A stretch of 64,000 bases of DNA. Source: Pseudofabraea citricarpa (lineage: Eukaryota; Ascomycota; Leotiomycetes; Helotiales; Dermateaceae). Location: NCBI GenBank assembly GCA_029641185.1, contig JAPWGK010000003.1, positions 2,232,001 through 2,296,000 on the forward strand, given 5' to 3'. Positions within the stretch are counted from its first letter, which is position 1, and every line of letters starts with the position of its first letter. The notes below the pieces were generated by a model. That model did no database searches, was not told where the DNA came from, and saw only the letters and a list, made by a program, of their open reading frames with translations. The position numbers and the translations under genes were made by a program. Positions 12,117 through 24,800 of the stretch are shown here, in pieces.

Positions 12117-14013
12117 GATCGCAGGTCTCTTCCGAAACGAAGGAAGATTCGCGTTGGCTACGTAGTGAGCAGGTATTCCTGGAATGATAGAAGTCGTGCT
12201 TGTAAACGAATGGAGTTCGGGGTTCTTTTGGGTCTCTCTGTCTGGGTTTGGGTGCTTCGTTTGCTGCTGGAGCTTCTGCTTGTCAAGTGATACCTGGTGA
12301 CCGCGGACAGGATTTGGCAATTGCGCTTCTGCTGTTTGATGACATGATTGCCTGTCAGAGTAATGTTCAAACCAAAGAGTAGAGAAGAGCGCGAGTTGAG
12401 GGGGGTAGAGGTAGACAAAGAGAGGTAGAAAGCTGAATCTCGGGGGGGCCTTTTCAATGGCAAAAACAAGTAATGCGATCTGGAGAAGGATGGATAAGGT
12501 AAACAAGCAAGAGATGGGGAGGAGTATAATAATATGGTCTGTAGATGAAGAGAAGAGGGGTGAGGATGAAGATGAGCAAGAGGATGAAGAAATGAAGAAA
12601 GATTGACGAACAAGATGAAGACTGAGGTTTTGTAGGCAGCGTTGGCTCGGATTGTAATCCAGCCTTTGCCAGGCTTGTAGGTTGAACGTCGAAGCTGGAT
12701 GGCGGCGACGAGTCCATCTGAGATGTGGCCCGTGCCATACCGAGGTGGAAAGAACCGTGTGGGGCGTGGATGTAGAGGAATTGTAGGGGTAGTCAGCTCG
12801 AAGCGTAATCGTGCAAGGTACGCGAGACGAGTGGGGACGTTGGTGATTGGCTGCAGTATTGATCGTTGATAGAGCAAGCGAGCGAGCGAGCGTGGATGGG
12901 GAAAGGTCTTGCAAAAGGTATTGCGTGTGCTGTACTGTGCTGTGTACCTGTGTGGGTTTTCATGTGTTTTTGCTGCCTGCCTACAAGGTAAGGTAAGGTA
13001 AGGTAACTAACTATAGTGTTGATCAGAATACTAGTGTCGATGAGAATACGTCGTCGTGAATTTGCAAGAGCTTTATGCACTGGGTAACCAAGTTGATTCG
13101 AATATCAACCTCGAGGTGTTGTCTTTACTTCTCACTAGGTGATGTTCTTCGTCTTCTTCATCGTTGCTGTATAGCTACTTGTTGTTTAGCTATGCGTTAG
13201 GCTAGCTATTATTGCATGTGACTAGACTCCAATTAAGCCTAAGACACGACAGACAACTAAATAGCTGCAACTGTTATTGCTTGCTTGGGATTTGAAGCAG
13301 CAGAACACTTAGAAGTGGTAAGATAACTTATAAGTATCAAAGATACCAAAGCTATCTCATGAGTACCACCATTGCGAAAAAGGAGCATTGATCAATTTGC
13401 TTTGAACATGCCTACTTGATTGTTCAGAAGCAGATAGCAACGTGAAGGTCTTAAACCACTTGGCTACTAACATCATGCCATCTGCCGCCAAGGTTGAGTA
13501 CCTTCCCATCTCGTTCACAACTTCACACCTCGGCTCCCGTGGGGTTAGAGCATGAATTGTGTCGATCTAGAACACACCGGAAAACAGGAGTCAAGCGTCT
13601 CGATGCGATGACGTTGTTGGACCCCCCCTGGCACAATCTCCACATGCCAATTGCTTTCATTTAAGTACAACCTCGTTGGCCACGCATTTCGAATTCGATC
13701 AACCACAATCAAAAAAACATCAAGAAGTGAGTTTCCCCTGTCTTGATCTTGATTCCGCCTAGGATGATCTGCAATGTGGTCGTTGCGAAAAGCTTTGTCG
13801 GTACCGCAATTGTTGAGCACTACACCGTATTCTGAGGCAAGCTTCAACTTGAAGCGGGGAAAGCTCCATTCTGTACTGCGGACATTAGAAACAGGCCACT
13901 CGACCAACACGTCGCAGTTCCATCTCTGCCCTTCTTTCAAGAACTTCTTGATCTTCAGCACTGCTGCTTTCTTCTTCATCTTTTGCTAACATCATCTTTG
14001 TAGGCTCGCAACA
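12117..14013. promoter_or_regulatory. Divergent promoter region ARS2/TspO with long leaders
   Basis: A 1.9-kb region lies between two outward-facing genes. On the ARS2 side it is pyrimidine-rich on the minus strand (about 12540-12620) and contains an ATG-started upstream frame of 94 codons at 12738-12454. A (GGTAA)n run lies at about 12987-13006. On the TspO side, GTGAGT at about 13727 and TTTGTAG at about 14003 look like a 5' untranslated-region intron ending ten bases before the start codon. Confidence 0.45.
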
Positions 14014-14667
14014 ATGACGACCTTCATCCCCTCCCTCACGCTGCCCGCTGCGGTTTTCGCCAACCCTGCAGCAGCAGTTCTACTTCCAATTGCCCTCGGC
14101 ACTACCGTTGGCTTTGCCTGCAGTCGTAAGCGCTCATCTAAAAATCCTCATGGCACCTGCTGACAATTATTAGCCAAGGAGAGCCAGAAGACTTACATGG
14201 CGCTCAAGCAGCCACCGTACCGTCCACCTCCAAAGGTTTTCGGTCCAGCATGGACTCTGCTCTATGGCCTCATGGGCTTCGCTGCCTATCGCGCCTACAA
14301 CACGGGACTTGCTCCAACTGCTTCGATCGAACAGCACCTCCTTACCAAGCAAGGCGCAACCCTCTACACAATCCAACTCGGCCTTAACCTGATCTGGACA
14401 CCACTCTTCTTCGTCGCCAAACGCCCAATTGAAGCCACTGCCGATATTGTCGCTCTTACCGGTACCGTGGGATATCTGGCATACATTTGGGGACAGGTCG
14501 ATCCCGTCGCAGGCTGGGCTCTCGCTCCATACTTGGGATGGTTGGGTTTCGCTACTTACCTCACTGTGGGTGTAGGATACTTGAACGACTGGAACATCGC
14601 CGACAAGGAGGTTGACTTCCCCCCAAGCAACAAGCCAAAGAGCACCAAGTACGTTGACGAGAAGTAA
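14014..14667 (+). CDS. TspO/MBR (translocator protein) family membrane protein
   Basis: Two exons, 14014-14125 and 14174-14667, give 201 residues. The family consists of five-helix membrane proteins, in animals on the outer mitochondrial membrane, that bind porphyrins and other hydrophobic ligands. Conserved here are PPPKVFGPAWTLLYGLMGFA, matching the PPGWVFGPVWTLLY region of the family, NLIWTPLFF in helix 3, and several conserved tryptophans. Exon 1 adds an Ala-rich hydrophobic segment that forms the first helix. The protein ends in a hydrophilic tail KSTKYVDEK. The exon 1 start is the first ATG and follows a likely leader intron. Budding yeast lacks this family, while many filamentous fungi have it. 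The ligand in this fungus is not evident from the sequence. Confidence 0.9.
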
Positions 14668-16563
14668 AGAACAGGCGAGTCCTGCTTCAATTAGCTAAAG
14701 TGCGAATGGTAGGCCACTGAGATTTAGGAGTTGAATGGGTTGGAGCGTGGTTGCTTTTTCTCTCTCGATGGATGGGATGGGAAGGAATGGGATGGACCAG
14801 GCCTGCAAGTCTGCTGTGTAATTAGTTTCTTTTAACTCACCTACACTCTCTAATCCATTCCGTGTTGTACTACTACACATTTACCTTTTCACTTAAATAT
14901 ATGGATCAGTGTTCGAGCTAGGGACAAGCGTCTCATTTAGTCATCTACTAACCTGCTAATTACTGCCAATCATATTTTGAGATTTAATAAAAGAATCTAA
15001 CCTACCACCAGGCATGAACGATGACTGTAGCTTAAGAAAGTTCAAGAGTGAAGTCTAACGCAACCGAAAACCATTCCAAATAACGTCTCGTCTAGGCATG
15101 CTTGTTCGTGGCAGATATATCGAAAACAACCCCCCTCCCACCCTCTCAACCCCTCAAAAGACACTTCTAGAGCGCGAAGTACAAATATCAGATTGTATAT
15201 ACTCCAGGATTGACGTCTAACAACAAAGCCCCATAAGATAAATAAATACACTTCCTCGCTACAAGTTCATGATCACTTCTCATTTCCACCCCTCAAGTGA
15301 AAACCCCAAGCGATATTTTACACATCTTTATCTTTGTAAGAAGGGGGAAATCCTACCTCTCATCACATAATCAAATTTCAAATCAGCTTTATCTTTAGTT
15401 ACGTAGGCGATGTAGTAATTTATAATCATTTGCACCCAACAGCCTATGTTCTGTTTCGCATCACCGTCAAGAGGTGAAGGGATACTTATCCCGCTGCTGA
15501 ATCGTTTCTGCAGCGTCTCATTGTCGTAAAGTAAGAGATGGACTCGAGGAATAGAAGGGATGGGATAGGACAGGATGGGAAGGAAGGGGTAAGTAATAAG
15601 TGGGAGTTTATAAGTGTAGGGATCTAGTTGGAGGCAGTATGAGAAGGATCTTTTTTATGTAGGTAGACACATAGACATGCCAGCGTCTGTATGATACCTA
15701 GGTAGGTTTCTCTAGCCTTCCCCCTCCTTCCTCCGACAAACCCAGAACGAGCCGTAAAGCACGAAGAGTCCCTTTTAATTCAAGGGGATACAGTACCAGA
15801 GGCTCGATATGTTTTGAAAGATAGGTAGGCAAGAGGTATACGAGACAGCTCGCTTACCTGTGAGTTGAAACTAGAGTATAGTATCCGGGGCGGTTTGGTC
15901 GCTAGCAGCGGCAGAATATAATAACGCCAGAATGAGAAAACGCCTCGACAAGAGTGGGAAAAAAAGAAAGAAGAAAGGCCACAAGTCTAGACCGAGCCAG
16001 ATTTGGAAGGTCCCAGGAAATAGTTGTATCCATGTGTAAGACAAATAGGCTCGATACGAGCGCCCCATTGAATTGCACTCGGGAACCGAAGGTCCCGAAT
16101 GATAGATACTTGATTGAGCTCGATGGGCATGTCTTGTAATATAGTGTAGATATCGATGGAGTGTATAGTATTAGACCAAAGTCTTGTATTTAGAACTTGT
16201 ATGCTAGGCTTAGTACTGACTGGATATAAAGCACTTTTTGTTCAACTCTTCGCCGCCTCCCCTTCGTCTGGTCACATCTCCTACAGGGAATAAAATAAAA
16301 AGACTTGATAATCCTGCTGAAACTTTTTTCTTCCTCTCCTTCATAATGATTCATGATTTTCATGCTGCTGCTACCGAAAAAGAAAAGAAAAATCAACGCC
16401 CCATGAAGCCTCGAGCTTACCCTGCCGCCAGAAGCTCCATCATATGCAAAACAAAGCTGTGCTATGCGCAGGAAAAACAAAGAATAAGCAAGTTTTAAAA
16501 AGAACCTCTATATGCGGTGAAATCTCATGCTGCTTGATGCCTGCCCCCCAAAACTCCTTCGGT
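14668..16563. other. 1.9-kb noncoding gap between convergent TspO and ornithine carrier genes
   Basis: Both neighbours end here. A purine-rich tract of GGGATGGGATAGGACAGG type lies at about 15540-15620. No gene, tRNA or large repeat is supported. Confidence 0.5.
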
Positions 16564-17647
16564 CTATGCTAGATGAAAGTGGCTTTTCAGCCCGTCGAAA
16601 ATGATGAAGATGAATGCTGAACTGGGTGCGGATCTTGCGACTGTGATACCACAGCCTCTATATAGACCTTTCAGTCCGTATTGCTTGTAGAGGGTGCGGC
16701 CGACCTGGAGGAACTTCTGGCGGGGGCCCTTGTCCTCAACGGAAGTAGTCTGCATGCGCGATTTGATCGTATCAGCTGGAAAGAAGAGAAAGTTATATGA
16801 CATGCCAGCTGAAGCTCCTGCAACAGCTTGTTGCCACAGTGGCAATGGTGCCAAATCATTGGAAAGCTCCGAGGTCCCTAGAGGTGTGACATCGGCTGGA
16901 GTCTGAACCATAGAGGGATATTTTGCGTTCAGACGACGAAACATGAGTGTCGTGGTCTCTTTACTTCCAAACCATGCCGCACAGCCTCCTGTCTCCCTGA
17001 TCAAGGTGCCTAGTTGTCCATGCCAGAAGCCCCGAATCCCTTGGTGTCGAAACACGTCCCGAACAACCGCCATTGGCGTAGGTGACAAGCGGACCATCCC
17101 ATCAGACGATGCCGCAATAGGAACCTGGATCTTGCACTTCACAAGTTCAACTGGAGTGAGAACAAGAGAAGTGAAGGCCCCCGATATGGCACCAGTTAAC
17201 CAGAGCGCTGACAATGGCAACGGCTTCTCACGCTGGTATATTCCCGACGAGAAGAGTGCCTCCCTGCCAACTCGCTCCCAGAAAAAGAGACTGCTGGTCT
17301 CTAATGCTGCTCCTACCAGAGGCGCGCTGATTCCCCGATATAGACCCAATAGCCCATCACTGCGAATAGACTGCCTGAAGCAATCTAGAGGGCCCTTGTA
17401 GCGAAGAGGCTGGTGATCAGGTTGTGATTGTAGGCGGACCTTGACCGTATCGAATGGGTACTCGATGTATTTGCCAGCTACTCCAGCGGCCTGTAAAATA
17501 TTAGTTTTCTTCTGCAAAATGGAACTTGGTTCTGCGTACCGAGCCGAAGATGATGTCTTCTACTGCATCCATTATTGCCTCTCGGCCTTTGGCAGTTATT
17601 GCTGCGGGGGCTTCCGTATGAAAGTCGGTAGTGGCCACTGTAGCCAT
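16564..17647 (-). CDS. Mitochondrial ornithine carrier (ORT1/ARG11, arg-13 type)
   Basis: Exons 17647-17540 and 17490-16564 encode 344 residues. The protein exchanges ornithine across the inner mitochondrial membrane for arginine synthesis. The three mitochondrial-carrier signatures are present as PFDTVK, PVELVK and PADTIK. PVELVK within [13 protein letters not shown] and the FPADTIKS of repeat 3 match the ornithine carrier ORT1 rather than the general carnitine or citrate carriers. SPLVGAALE in repeat 1 is also shared with it. The N-terminus has a short matrix-side extension before [22 protein letters not shown]. The ATG at 17647 is chosen because it directly starts [11 protein letters not shown]; an upstream frame without ATG is ignored. 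The gene is divergent from CGR1. Confidence 0.9.
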
Positions 17648-18430
17648 ATTAAAATGTTTGCGTTGTGTGCGTGTGAATACAAAGGAGGATTGGGAAATTG
17701 ACAACAGGAATTGTTGGAGGCTCGTCTACCAAAGCAGTTCCCGACAAGGTGGCACGCTGGAATTAATATGCAGGTGGGGGAGCGGTGGAGGAGGTAGAGG
17801 ATCCGTGATTGGGAGTGAGTAACTCCAGCTCCAACGCGTATGCTGGATCAAGTGTTGTGTGACGGGACGCGGCCCAGGACACCTAGAAGACGGGCGGGCT
17901 ATTGGTGAGGTTCCTATGCGCTCATGGTGTTGGAAGCTTGCAAGAAGACTGAGTGTATGTGAGCGGGTCGACTCTTATCGCTAAATACTATCGAGGGAAC
18001 ATGGCGTGCGAGGACGGAGAGGAGCGGTCAAAGGAGGGGGGGTGTTTGTCTTATGTTCCAGAAATCCCCACAGCAAAAGAAAAAGAACGAGATCCCGAGG
18101 TTGACATGGGCAAAGTGGATTTATGACTGATGGAGGAGGTGGAAAACAGGGTGTGTTGGCATATCTAACAGGCTGAGGCAATCGTGTGCCTGAAAAATCA
18201 CTCAAAAAAAGGATCTGATAAAACCTGCCGAGCGGGGATCTTCACCTTAGTCTCGAGAAATCCCGGATCAACCTCTGTTCCGCATCTTATCAGATCCGAA
18301 GTCCAGCCGAGATGGTGGGAACTTTTTTCTGTCTGCCGAACCTGCAGCGACTTGCGAATGAAATTCGCACGTAAACCCATCCCAGGACAGCCACACCCTT
18401 TCCACAAGCAATCTACTTATTTGTGTCACC
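17648..18430. promoter_or_regulatory. Divergent promoter region ornithine carrier/CGR1
   Basis: A 783-bp gap separates two outward-facing genes. No canonical TGACTCA amino-acid-control element is visible in it. No gene is supported. Confidence 0.45.
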
Positions 18431-18902
18431 ATGTCGACAGATGTAGCAGCTGTCACGGTAGCCCCACCTGCAAGCAAAGATGCGCCCCAAGGAATGCGCA
18501 AGAATGGTCAGTACTGACTGTCAAGAGTTATATTTTCCGAGCTGTTGGCTGATGAAGCTGCAGGCAAGCAATGGCATGAACCGAAAAGCGCCTTTCGCCC
18601 CAAGGCAGGCAACAAGACCTACGAGAAACGTCAAGCAGAGAGGATAGCTATGGCGACGGTGAAGGCGAAGGAAAACGACATGAAGGAGGAGAAAGAGGCC
18701 GAAAGACAGGTAGGAGTCCCCGATGTGAATATGAACTCATTTCCTAACACGATGACTTCAGAGAAGGATACAAGCTCTTCGAGAAAAACGCGCTGCGAAG
18801 GAAGAGAAGGCTCGATATGAGAAATTGGCGGAGACCATGCACAAAAAGAGAGTGAATCGGTTAAAGAGAAAGGAGAAGAGAAACAAGATGTTGAAGTCAT
18901 AA
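18431..18902 (+). CDS. CGR1: rRNA-processing protein Cgr1
   Basis: Three exons, 18431-18506, 18564-18709 and 18762-18902, encode 120 residues, the normal Cgr1 length. Cgr1 is a small, highly charged nucleolar protein needed for 60S ribosomal subunit assembly. The protein is almost entirely helix-forming and basic: [20 protein letters not shown] is the family block, followed by a long Lys/Arg/Glu coiled region and a basic C-terminal [20 protein letters not shown]. All three exons are needed to bring these blocks into one frame, which fixes the two introns. Confidence 0.92.
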
Positions 18903-19699
18903 AACCCTTGGTAACGAAGTTTTGGCGTTTTGCATGGGAAAAGGCGTTGGGGTCTTAGCACAGCTTCTGAAGGGCATTTATGTTACGATTAACGCGGGTT
19001 ACTTCATGGAATTCACCGCCACCATGACCAGACATTTTCAGGCTGACCAAAGCATCGAGGGTACTCCTGGTTCTTCTCCCTCTCATCTTCGTATTTATAA
19101 GTCACATTTTATTGGATGATGCTTGATTGACAAGTCGCTGCCCAACATTTATCATTGTAGATTTCAAATCTCTTCTGACATTCAAGATCGAGAGCTGAGG
19201 CTTCTATCCGGGTTTTGTGGAGTTGACTTTGTCGCAACTACCTTGGAATAATCGCATTATTCTTCAGACCGTGTCCATACCATACCCTTCAATTGTGTAA
19301 GGCTTTCTGGGATAAATGCATTGCAATACGCACAAAGCTGAGTCCCACTTCGGTGACTAGGCTCTCAGTTACGGCTTCAAATGATACTATTTGGTGATGT
19401 GCTATGCTACCAAATAACATATGGATCATTAATGAATCTTGAGCAATTGATTGATAAACAATCATATGGTAGCTAAAAATCAAAATCCCAATTTCTTCTT
19501 GGGAGTTACCTGTGTTTAGTCCCACTTGGACGGATAGGTAGGTAGGTACCAAGGTATCTCCAGATAGAGGTGCGCGAGCCACTTTCACGTGTCTCGGGCC
19601 ATAAAGTTGCATCTGTGGCTGAACAACGCATCCGTACAAGCTCGACTCGAACAATGGAACCAAGTTCCTAGAGACATTCCTTAACAACGACAAGATATA
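18903..19699. other. Noncoding gap CGR1 to coiled-coil gene
   Basis: It contains the CGR1 3' end and the promoter of the next gene. A GGTAGGTAGGTACC stretch lies near 19536-19550. Nothing else is supported. Confidence 0.45.
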
Positions 19700-20767
19700 A
19701 TGTCCTACAATAGCCTCGAATCATCCCGGCCGCTTTCTCCTCAGGGCTCCCGACATCAGGTAAAAAGATCCATTACTGATGCTGGTGGATTCGGAAAGGC
19801 TCAGCGACCGCATCACCATCATTATCCACATATACATCGCAAAGATGAGAAGACCCCTCAGTCTACGTTCCCGACCCTGCAGGCGAACAGCACCGTAGAT
19901 GGGATCAAAAGTGAGGGGATCACTCCCGAACAAAGTCGCGATGCCAGCAGAAGAGCCAGTTTCTTGGAAGGAGCAGAAATTCCTGGCAATCCAAAACGCG
20001 CAGTCAAAGAAGGAGAGGTGATGGAGGAGAAAGACAGGAGCATTCAAAGGGCTACGTAGGTCTCTAAATCACTCATCGTAGTTGTTACTTACGTCTAGCA
20101 CAGAGAACTGCGGAACTTGCTAATGGGACTAAACAATGTGTCGAATACCACCACGCGACGATTGGACACTACCTATTATTCCGTTCTCGAGAAACTGAGC
20201 GCTTTACAAAATACTATTCAAAATCTTAAAGAGTTATCTATTATGACGAGGGAACTGGACGGGGAATTCAAAGCAGAGTCGGCCGAGCTTGTCAAGGAGG
20301 TCAAGACACAACTAGATAGCCTCGACGACTTTAACAAGCAACAGAAAACGATCGAGGACCTGGATGCCCGCGTTAATAAGGGGAGGGAGAAGATCGAGAC
20401 CCTGGCTGGAAGGGTAGATGTCGTTCGAAAACGAGTAGAGGGCTGGGAAAAGGGAGAGGTTGCATGGCAGGAAAGGACAAGGAGACGGTTGAGATGGCTG
20501 TGGATTATCATGTCCATGATTGCGGCCATCTTGATCGTACTGATCGTCTCCCAGTACACTCCCGCTAAGACGCAGGGACCTGGAGTGATGCATGGGCTAA
20601 ATGCTTCGGCACTGGCTGATCACATACCCAGTGTTGAGCAGCTTCAAGAGGAAGCGTGGAGTCTGAAGCGATCCACTACTGATGGGCTAGAAGCACTGCG
20701 GAATAAAAGCCGAGAGGAGCAGACTGTTGAGGACGACCCCAGACTAAGGCTATTCGACGAGTTATAA
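19700..20767 (+). CDS. Uncharacterised coiled-coil protein with one C-proximal membrane helix
   Basis: Exons 19700-20055 and 20104-20767 encode 339 residues. I do not recognise the family. The first 115 residues are hydrophilic and His/Ser-rich (QRPHHHHYPHIH) and look disordered. Residues of about 125-245 are heptad-like with repeated Leu and many Glu/Lys (LEKLSALQNTIQNLKELS and later), suggesting a long coiled coil. A single membrane helix (LWIIMSMIAAILIVLIVSQY) lies near residue 255, after a basic RRRLRW stop-transfer-like patch, and about 65 hydrophilic residues follow. The layout resembles tail-anchored tethers or SNARE-like proteins, but the tail is too long for a classical tail anchor and I see no SNARE zero-layer motif. 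The intron GTAGGT...CACAG keeps the frame. Confidence 0.75.
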
Positions 20768-21849
20768 TATCAGAAGTATCTTACCAAGAAAGACTAAAAG
20801 CCAAGCTACAGACGGGATTCCCGAACATGAGATTTGACGGATTGAGCAAGCCAGTTCTTTTGACAAGTCCACTTGACTAAGAAGACAACGGCGTAAGGTC
20901 CTCTTGTACCCTTCAGTGACCTATAGACAGCCAACTTTCCATGCTGTTGCGTGCTTCGTCACCTAGCCTCGTTCCTCCAGTGTAAGGCTGAATGAAGGGC
21001 TGTGGAGAGAAACAAACAAACAGTGTGGAGCGGCAGACTAGACTCCTGAACTTAGATGCCGTAGGTGCCGAGCGTTAGCAGTTATCCTAGAACGGACAGA
21101 TTATATTCGTTGTCTTCGGGTTCCGGCAAAGGATGACCTTGTTGATGGTGCTGCCCAGGCGGCCAAAGAGGATTTCTTCCTTGGTTGTTGTTGGTAGAGA
21201 GGAAGATTGCTGGCTTACTAGTCAGCACATATAGCCATTTAAAGCTGAAATGAATGTTGCGAGGGTGCTCGCTCGCTCTGTCGTGCTCGGTCGGTCGGTT
21301 TGGCAACTGTAAATTTGTTGGTGGGGCAGTGGCCAGCAGTTGGCCGGGGAGTTGATCCTCTCGCATCGTCGTCATATTTTGGGGCTGTGGCTTGTGCCCT
21401 TGAGCCAAGACTTCAGCCCGATTTGTTACCAAGACTGCACGCGCAAACGCAACCCTGTTTACCACTCTAGACACCCCGCCTGTGACCTTCTGCCATTGTT
21501 CTTTAAATACACTTGCAAGCCGCCTCCTTACGACAGCAGCTACAGTTGATCGTTGACTCATTACTTTGTGATTCCTGCTGTGAGATTGTTGCCATCTCCA
21601 GAGTGCTCGTTTGTTGTGAATAAGAGACGTCGCAACGTCGATATAGAAGTACCCCGCTTACGTACGTGCTCGCTGGAAGTCAGTTCTGAAATTTCAAGCT
21701 GTAACCTTGCTCACCACTCCAGAGACAGAATCCTTGTTGACTCGAACCGTTCATTTTGACTACCTTCTTCTGGCTCCTTTCCCAATCTACAATACTACTC
21801 CATACAAAAAGACGTCAAACGCAGTCTGAGAACCAGCGATTCTCTTAAG
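20768..21849. other. Noncoding gap before the PX gene
   Basis: A 1.1-kb gap. A minus-strand frame of 159 codons at 21561-21082 starts with ATG but has low-complexity composition and no recognisable motif, so I do not call it a gene. Confidence 0.4.
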
Positions 21850-24800
21850 ATGGCAGCTAATGGGGTCATCCCACCGGAACAGAACGAGGCAGCACCTGCT
21901 GTTCCAAACCATGGACAGCTTCTTTCTGGCAAGCAAGAGCATTGTATGTCTGCTTCTGCATCTCTCGAAACCACTCAGACTGACCAAGTGCGTAGATCTA
22001 AAGCGCGAACTTATATCCCAGCAGGTCAAGTTCGAAATCACCGAGCTGAACTCTCCGACGGCGCTACAGAGATTCGGCGCACCTTTCAAGTCAGACCTGG
22101 GAGAGATATCACCCCTCGACTCTGAGCTACCAATTCTTCGTTACATATTCGTTCATCATGTCCGCGAGTTTCCGTTCTTGGACAAGGCAAAGGAGAAGGA
22201 ATTCTGGCAGGACAAGCTGCAAGTGGTGAGTCGCGACAGCATGGGAGATTGAGATAGTATGTAGCTGATACTCGCCGAATTAGTTCCTTTCATCATTTGC
22301 CAATAAGCATATTTCCAGCTCAGAAGACCGACTTGAGGAGACAAAACGGAAAAAGCTATCCCTAAAATGCCAGAAGCTGGTAGAGTTGATGATGGTGTCT
22401 GGGATCCCAACTGCATCAGGTTATGAGGAGAGAATTCGCTTTTCTGAGCTCGAAGTTGTAGATGCTGGGGCTATCGACAATGGGGTTTTCCATACAATGC
22501 CGGAAGGCCATTACATTAATGGCTGGGACGTAAACGTGGCTGGTGTACGAACTACTTCGATTAAGAGAAACATTCGATACCATAAGCATGCTGTAAGAAC
22601 TCTCTTCCAAGTCTTGGAACTTGCTTACTAAAGATATCGCAGGAATTTATTTTGCGTGTTAAACGAAAGGGCGAGCTAGAATACTTCATTGGGCGTCGAT
22701 ACGGAGATTTTGTAGGGCTACACAAAAAGCTGCGGCTTGAACTTCCAGGGAAGGTCCTACCACCAATGCCAAAGAAAAACAAGCAGAGCTCAACTGCTTC
22801 CAATCTATTAAATGGTATTACTGGCGGAGGAAATGATGACGACGCATCGTCTTTCTCTTCTGTCTCAACTGCGGGTATGCCAGAGGGTACTTCAAGCTTG
22901 AAGAATTTGACAGTTCGTGGTCAGTAACCTATGATTTGAGCTCTTTTTAATATATATACTAACAGGGGCCGCTTTAGATCATCGACGATCAGGATCTGCT
23001 ATGTCCTTTGGGCGATCATCTCCAAGATCATCTATAGACGGAAGATCTCCAACAACGGATGGAACGCGTACCCCAACAACTCCAGGGTTTGAAGTGAGTA
23101 GCTTCTCTTGAGGATATTATTGCAATGACTAACTTGTCTAGTCTGTAACCCTATGGCGTGAAAATCAACGTATTTCACTGCGAGCATACCTCCGAAGCCT
23201 GCTTCAGAACCCTCAAACTGCCCAAACCAGAGCTATGCAAGACTTTCTTACCCTGACTCCTTTAACTCCGAAAGACGAGGATGTAGAAGACATTTCTCGG
23301 AGAAAGGCCATGGACGAGAAGAGAGTTGAAGAGCAGAAACAATTCTACGAAATTGCAAGGAAACGTGCTGCTGATCTTGATGTTTACATGGAGCAGTAAG
23401 TTTAATAGCTCAGAAAATAGAGTACTGAGTGCTAATACTGGCAGATTTCGTCGAGATATCGTGGAGAGTAATGGTTTGACAAAGCTTTTCAAGGAGATCA
23501 AAGATAAATCTACGATTCAGGATCTGAGCATTCAATACCAAAAGTTTGCTGAATGGTTAAGGATTGAAGTTGCTGCCACTATTTATCATCTTTTCTTAGC
23601 CGAGGATAATTCTCCAGATCTTTTCGCCCAAGCCAAAAAGATCCATTCAATGATCCCTTATACAATCATTAAAAACGCTATCCGAATCGCCAATCCTGCC
23701 GCTGTTATGTCGAGCATTCTGGACATCTTTCTAGCCCAGCCATTTGGTACCAGATCGCTGATGCAGCGAATCTTCTCCCTTACGCTCAATGATGGAATTC
23801 GAAGCTTCCAAAAGTCCATTGATGCTTTGGTGGCAAAGGTTGGTGATCAAGTGCTCTGCGAAAAGTTACAGAAATTCTCCGACGCTCCAGAAGAGACCAA
23901 GAATACTATTAGACTTGAAGCTGCTACTGATGATGTGGACATAATCGTTGCAATCCTTAGATCAGATCTTATCGAACCGCCATTGACCTCTGAGCAGATC
24001 GGTAGGATCTTCAATGCTTATGTGGCATGGAATCACGTGGTTGAGAACGTTGATGAAGAGATGAAGCAAGGTGCTCAGCTATTTTCACACTTGAAGCAGC
24101 TTCTTAAGCTATACACCAGACAGCGCGACAAGGCAATGATGTTGAGCATGATCGAAGAGCCTGTAACCCTACAGCTTCTCCGTGATCTGTTTACTATCTT
24201 CTATGAGCCTCTTGTTCGGGTGTACAAGTCAGCCAATGTGTACAACAGCGTCACGGACTTTGCCGTTTTTATCGACGATATGATTACAGTAAGTAGACCT
24301 TGCCCTGTTATAACCACATTATGCTAATTTGCGAAGGTCGTCGACAAATGCAGAGAACAGGATGTGTCTGCCGATCCAAATCAGACCGTCCAGGCTTTTA
24401 TTGATCTGTGTCAACGCCATGAACATAACTTCTACAAATTCGTGCATGAAGTACACACTCACGACAATGGTCTGTTCACGCAATTGATGGGCTGGATAGA
24501 AGGCATTCTTGAGTTCTTGCGTCAAGGACCAAAGGCTGGGAAGCTAGACATCAACGCACTTGTTGCGGGTGCCGTCAGTGTTGGCCAACTCGACAAGGCA
24601 AAGGCGGTCGAAGAAATCGATTCCTTGATCAGCTGGCAAGAAGCTCGTAAGAAGTGGCACCAAGACAAGACTCGCCAGAAGATGGCAGCTGAAGGCACCT
24701 CTGGGGTCAATGTCGAGACAGTACCTGGCGGGATCGCCTTCAAGTCAAGCGACTTTGGTTTGGATCAAATGGACCTGGAAGACATGAACTACGAAGACGA

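Noticed and set aside
11958..12914. N-terminal extension of ARS2 by a 265-codon open frame
   Set aside because: No ATG occurs in that frame upstream of MDAYPAYRE, and the composition is low-complexity and pyrimidine-driven.
13545..13979. Minus-strand frame of 144 codons overlapping the TspO leader
   Set aside because: It lies mostly antisense to the likely leader intron, has no motif and no supporting splice sites.
21082..21561. Minus-strand ATG frame of 159 codons upstream of the PX gene
   Set aside because: No motif, no splice-supported extension, Pro/Gln-rich composition; it lies in the promoter of the PX gene.
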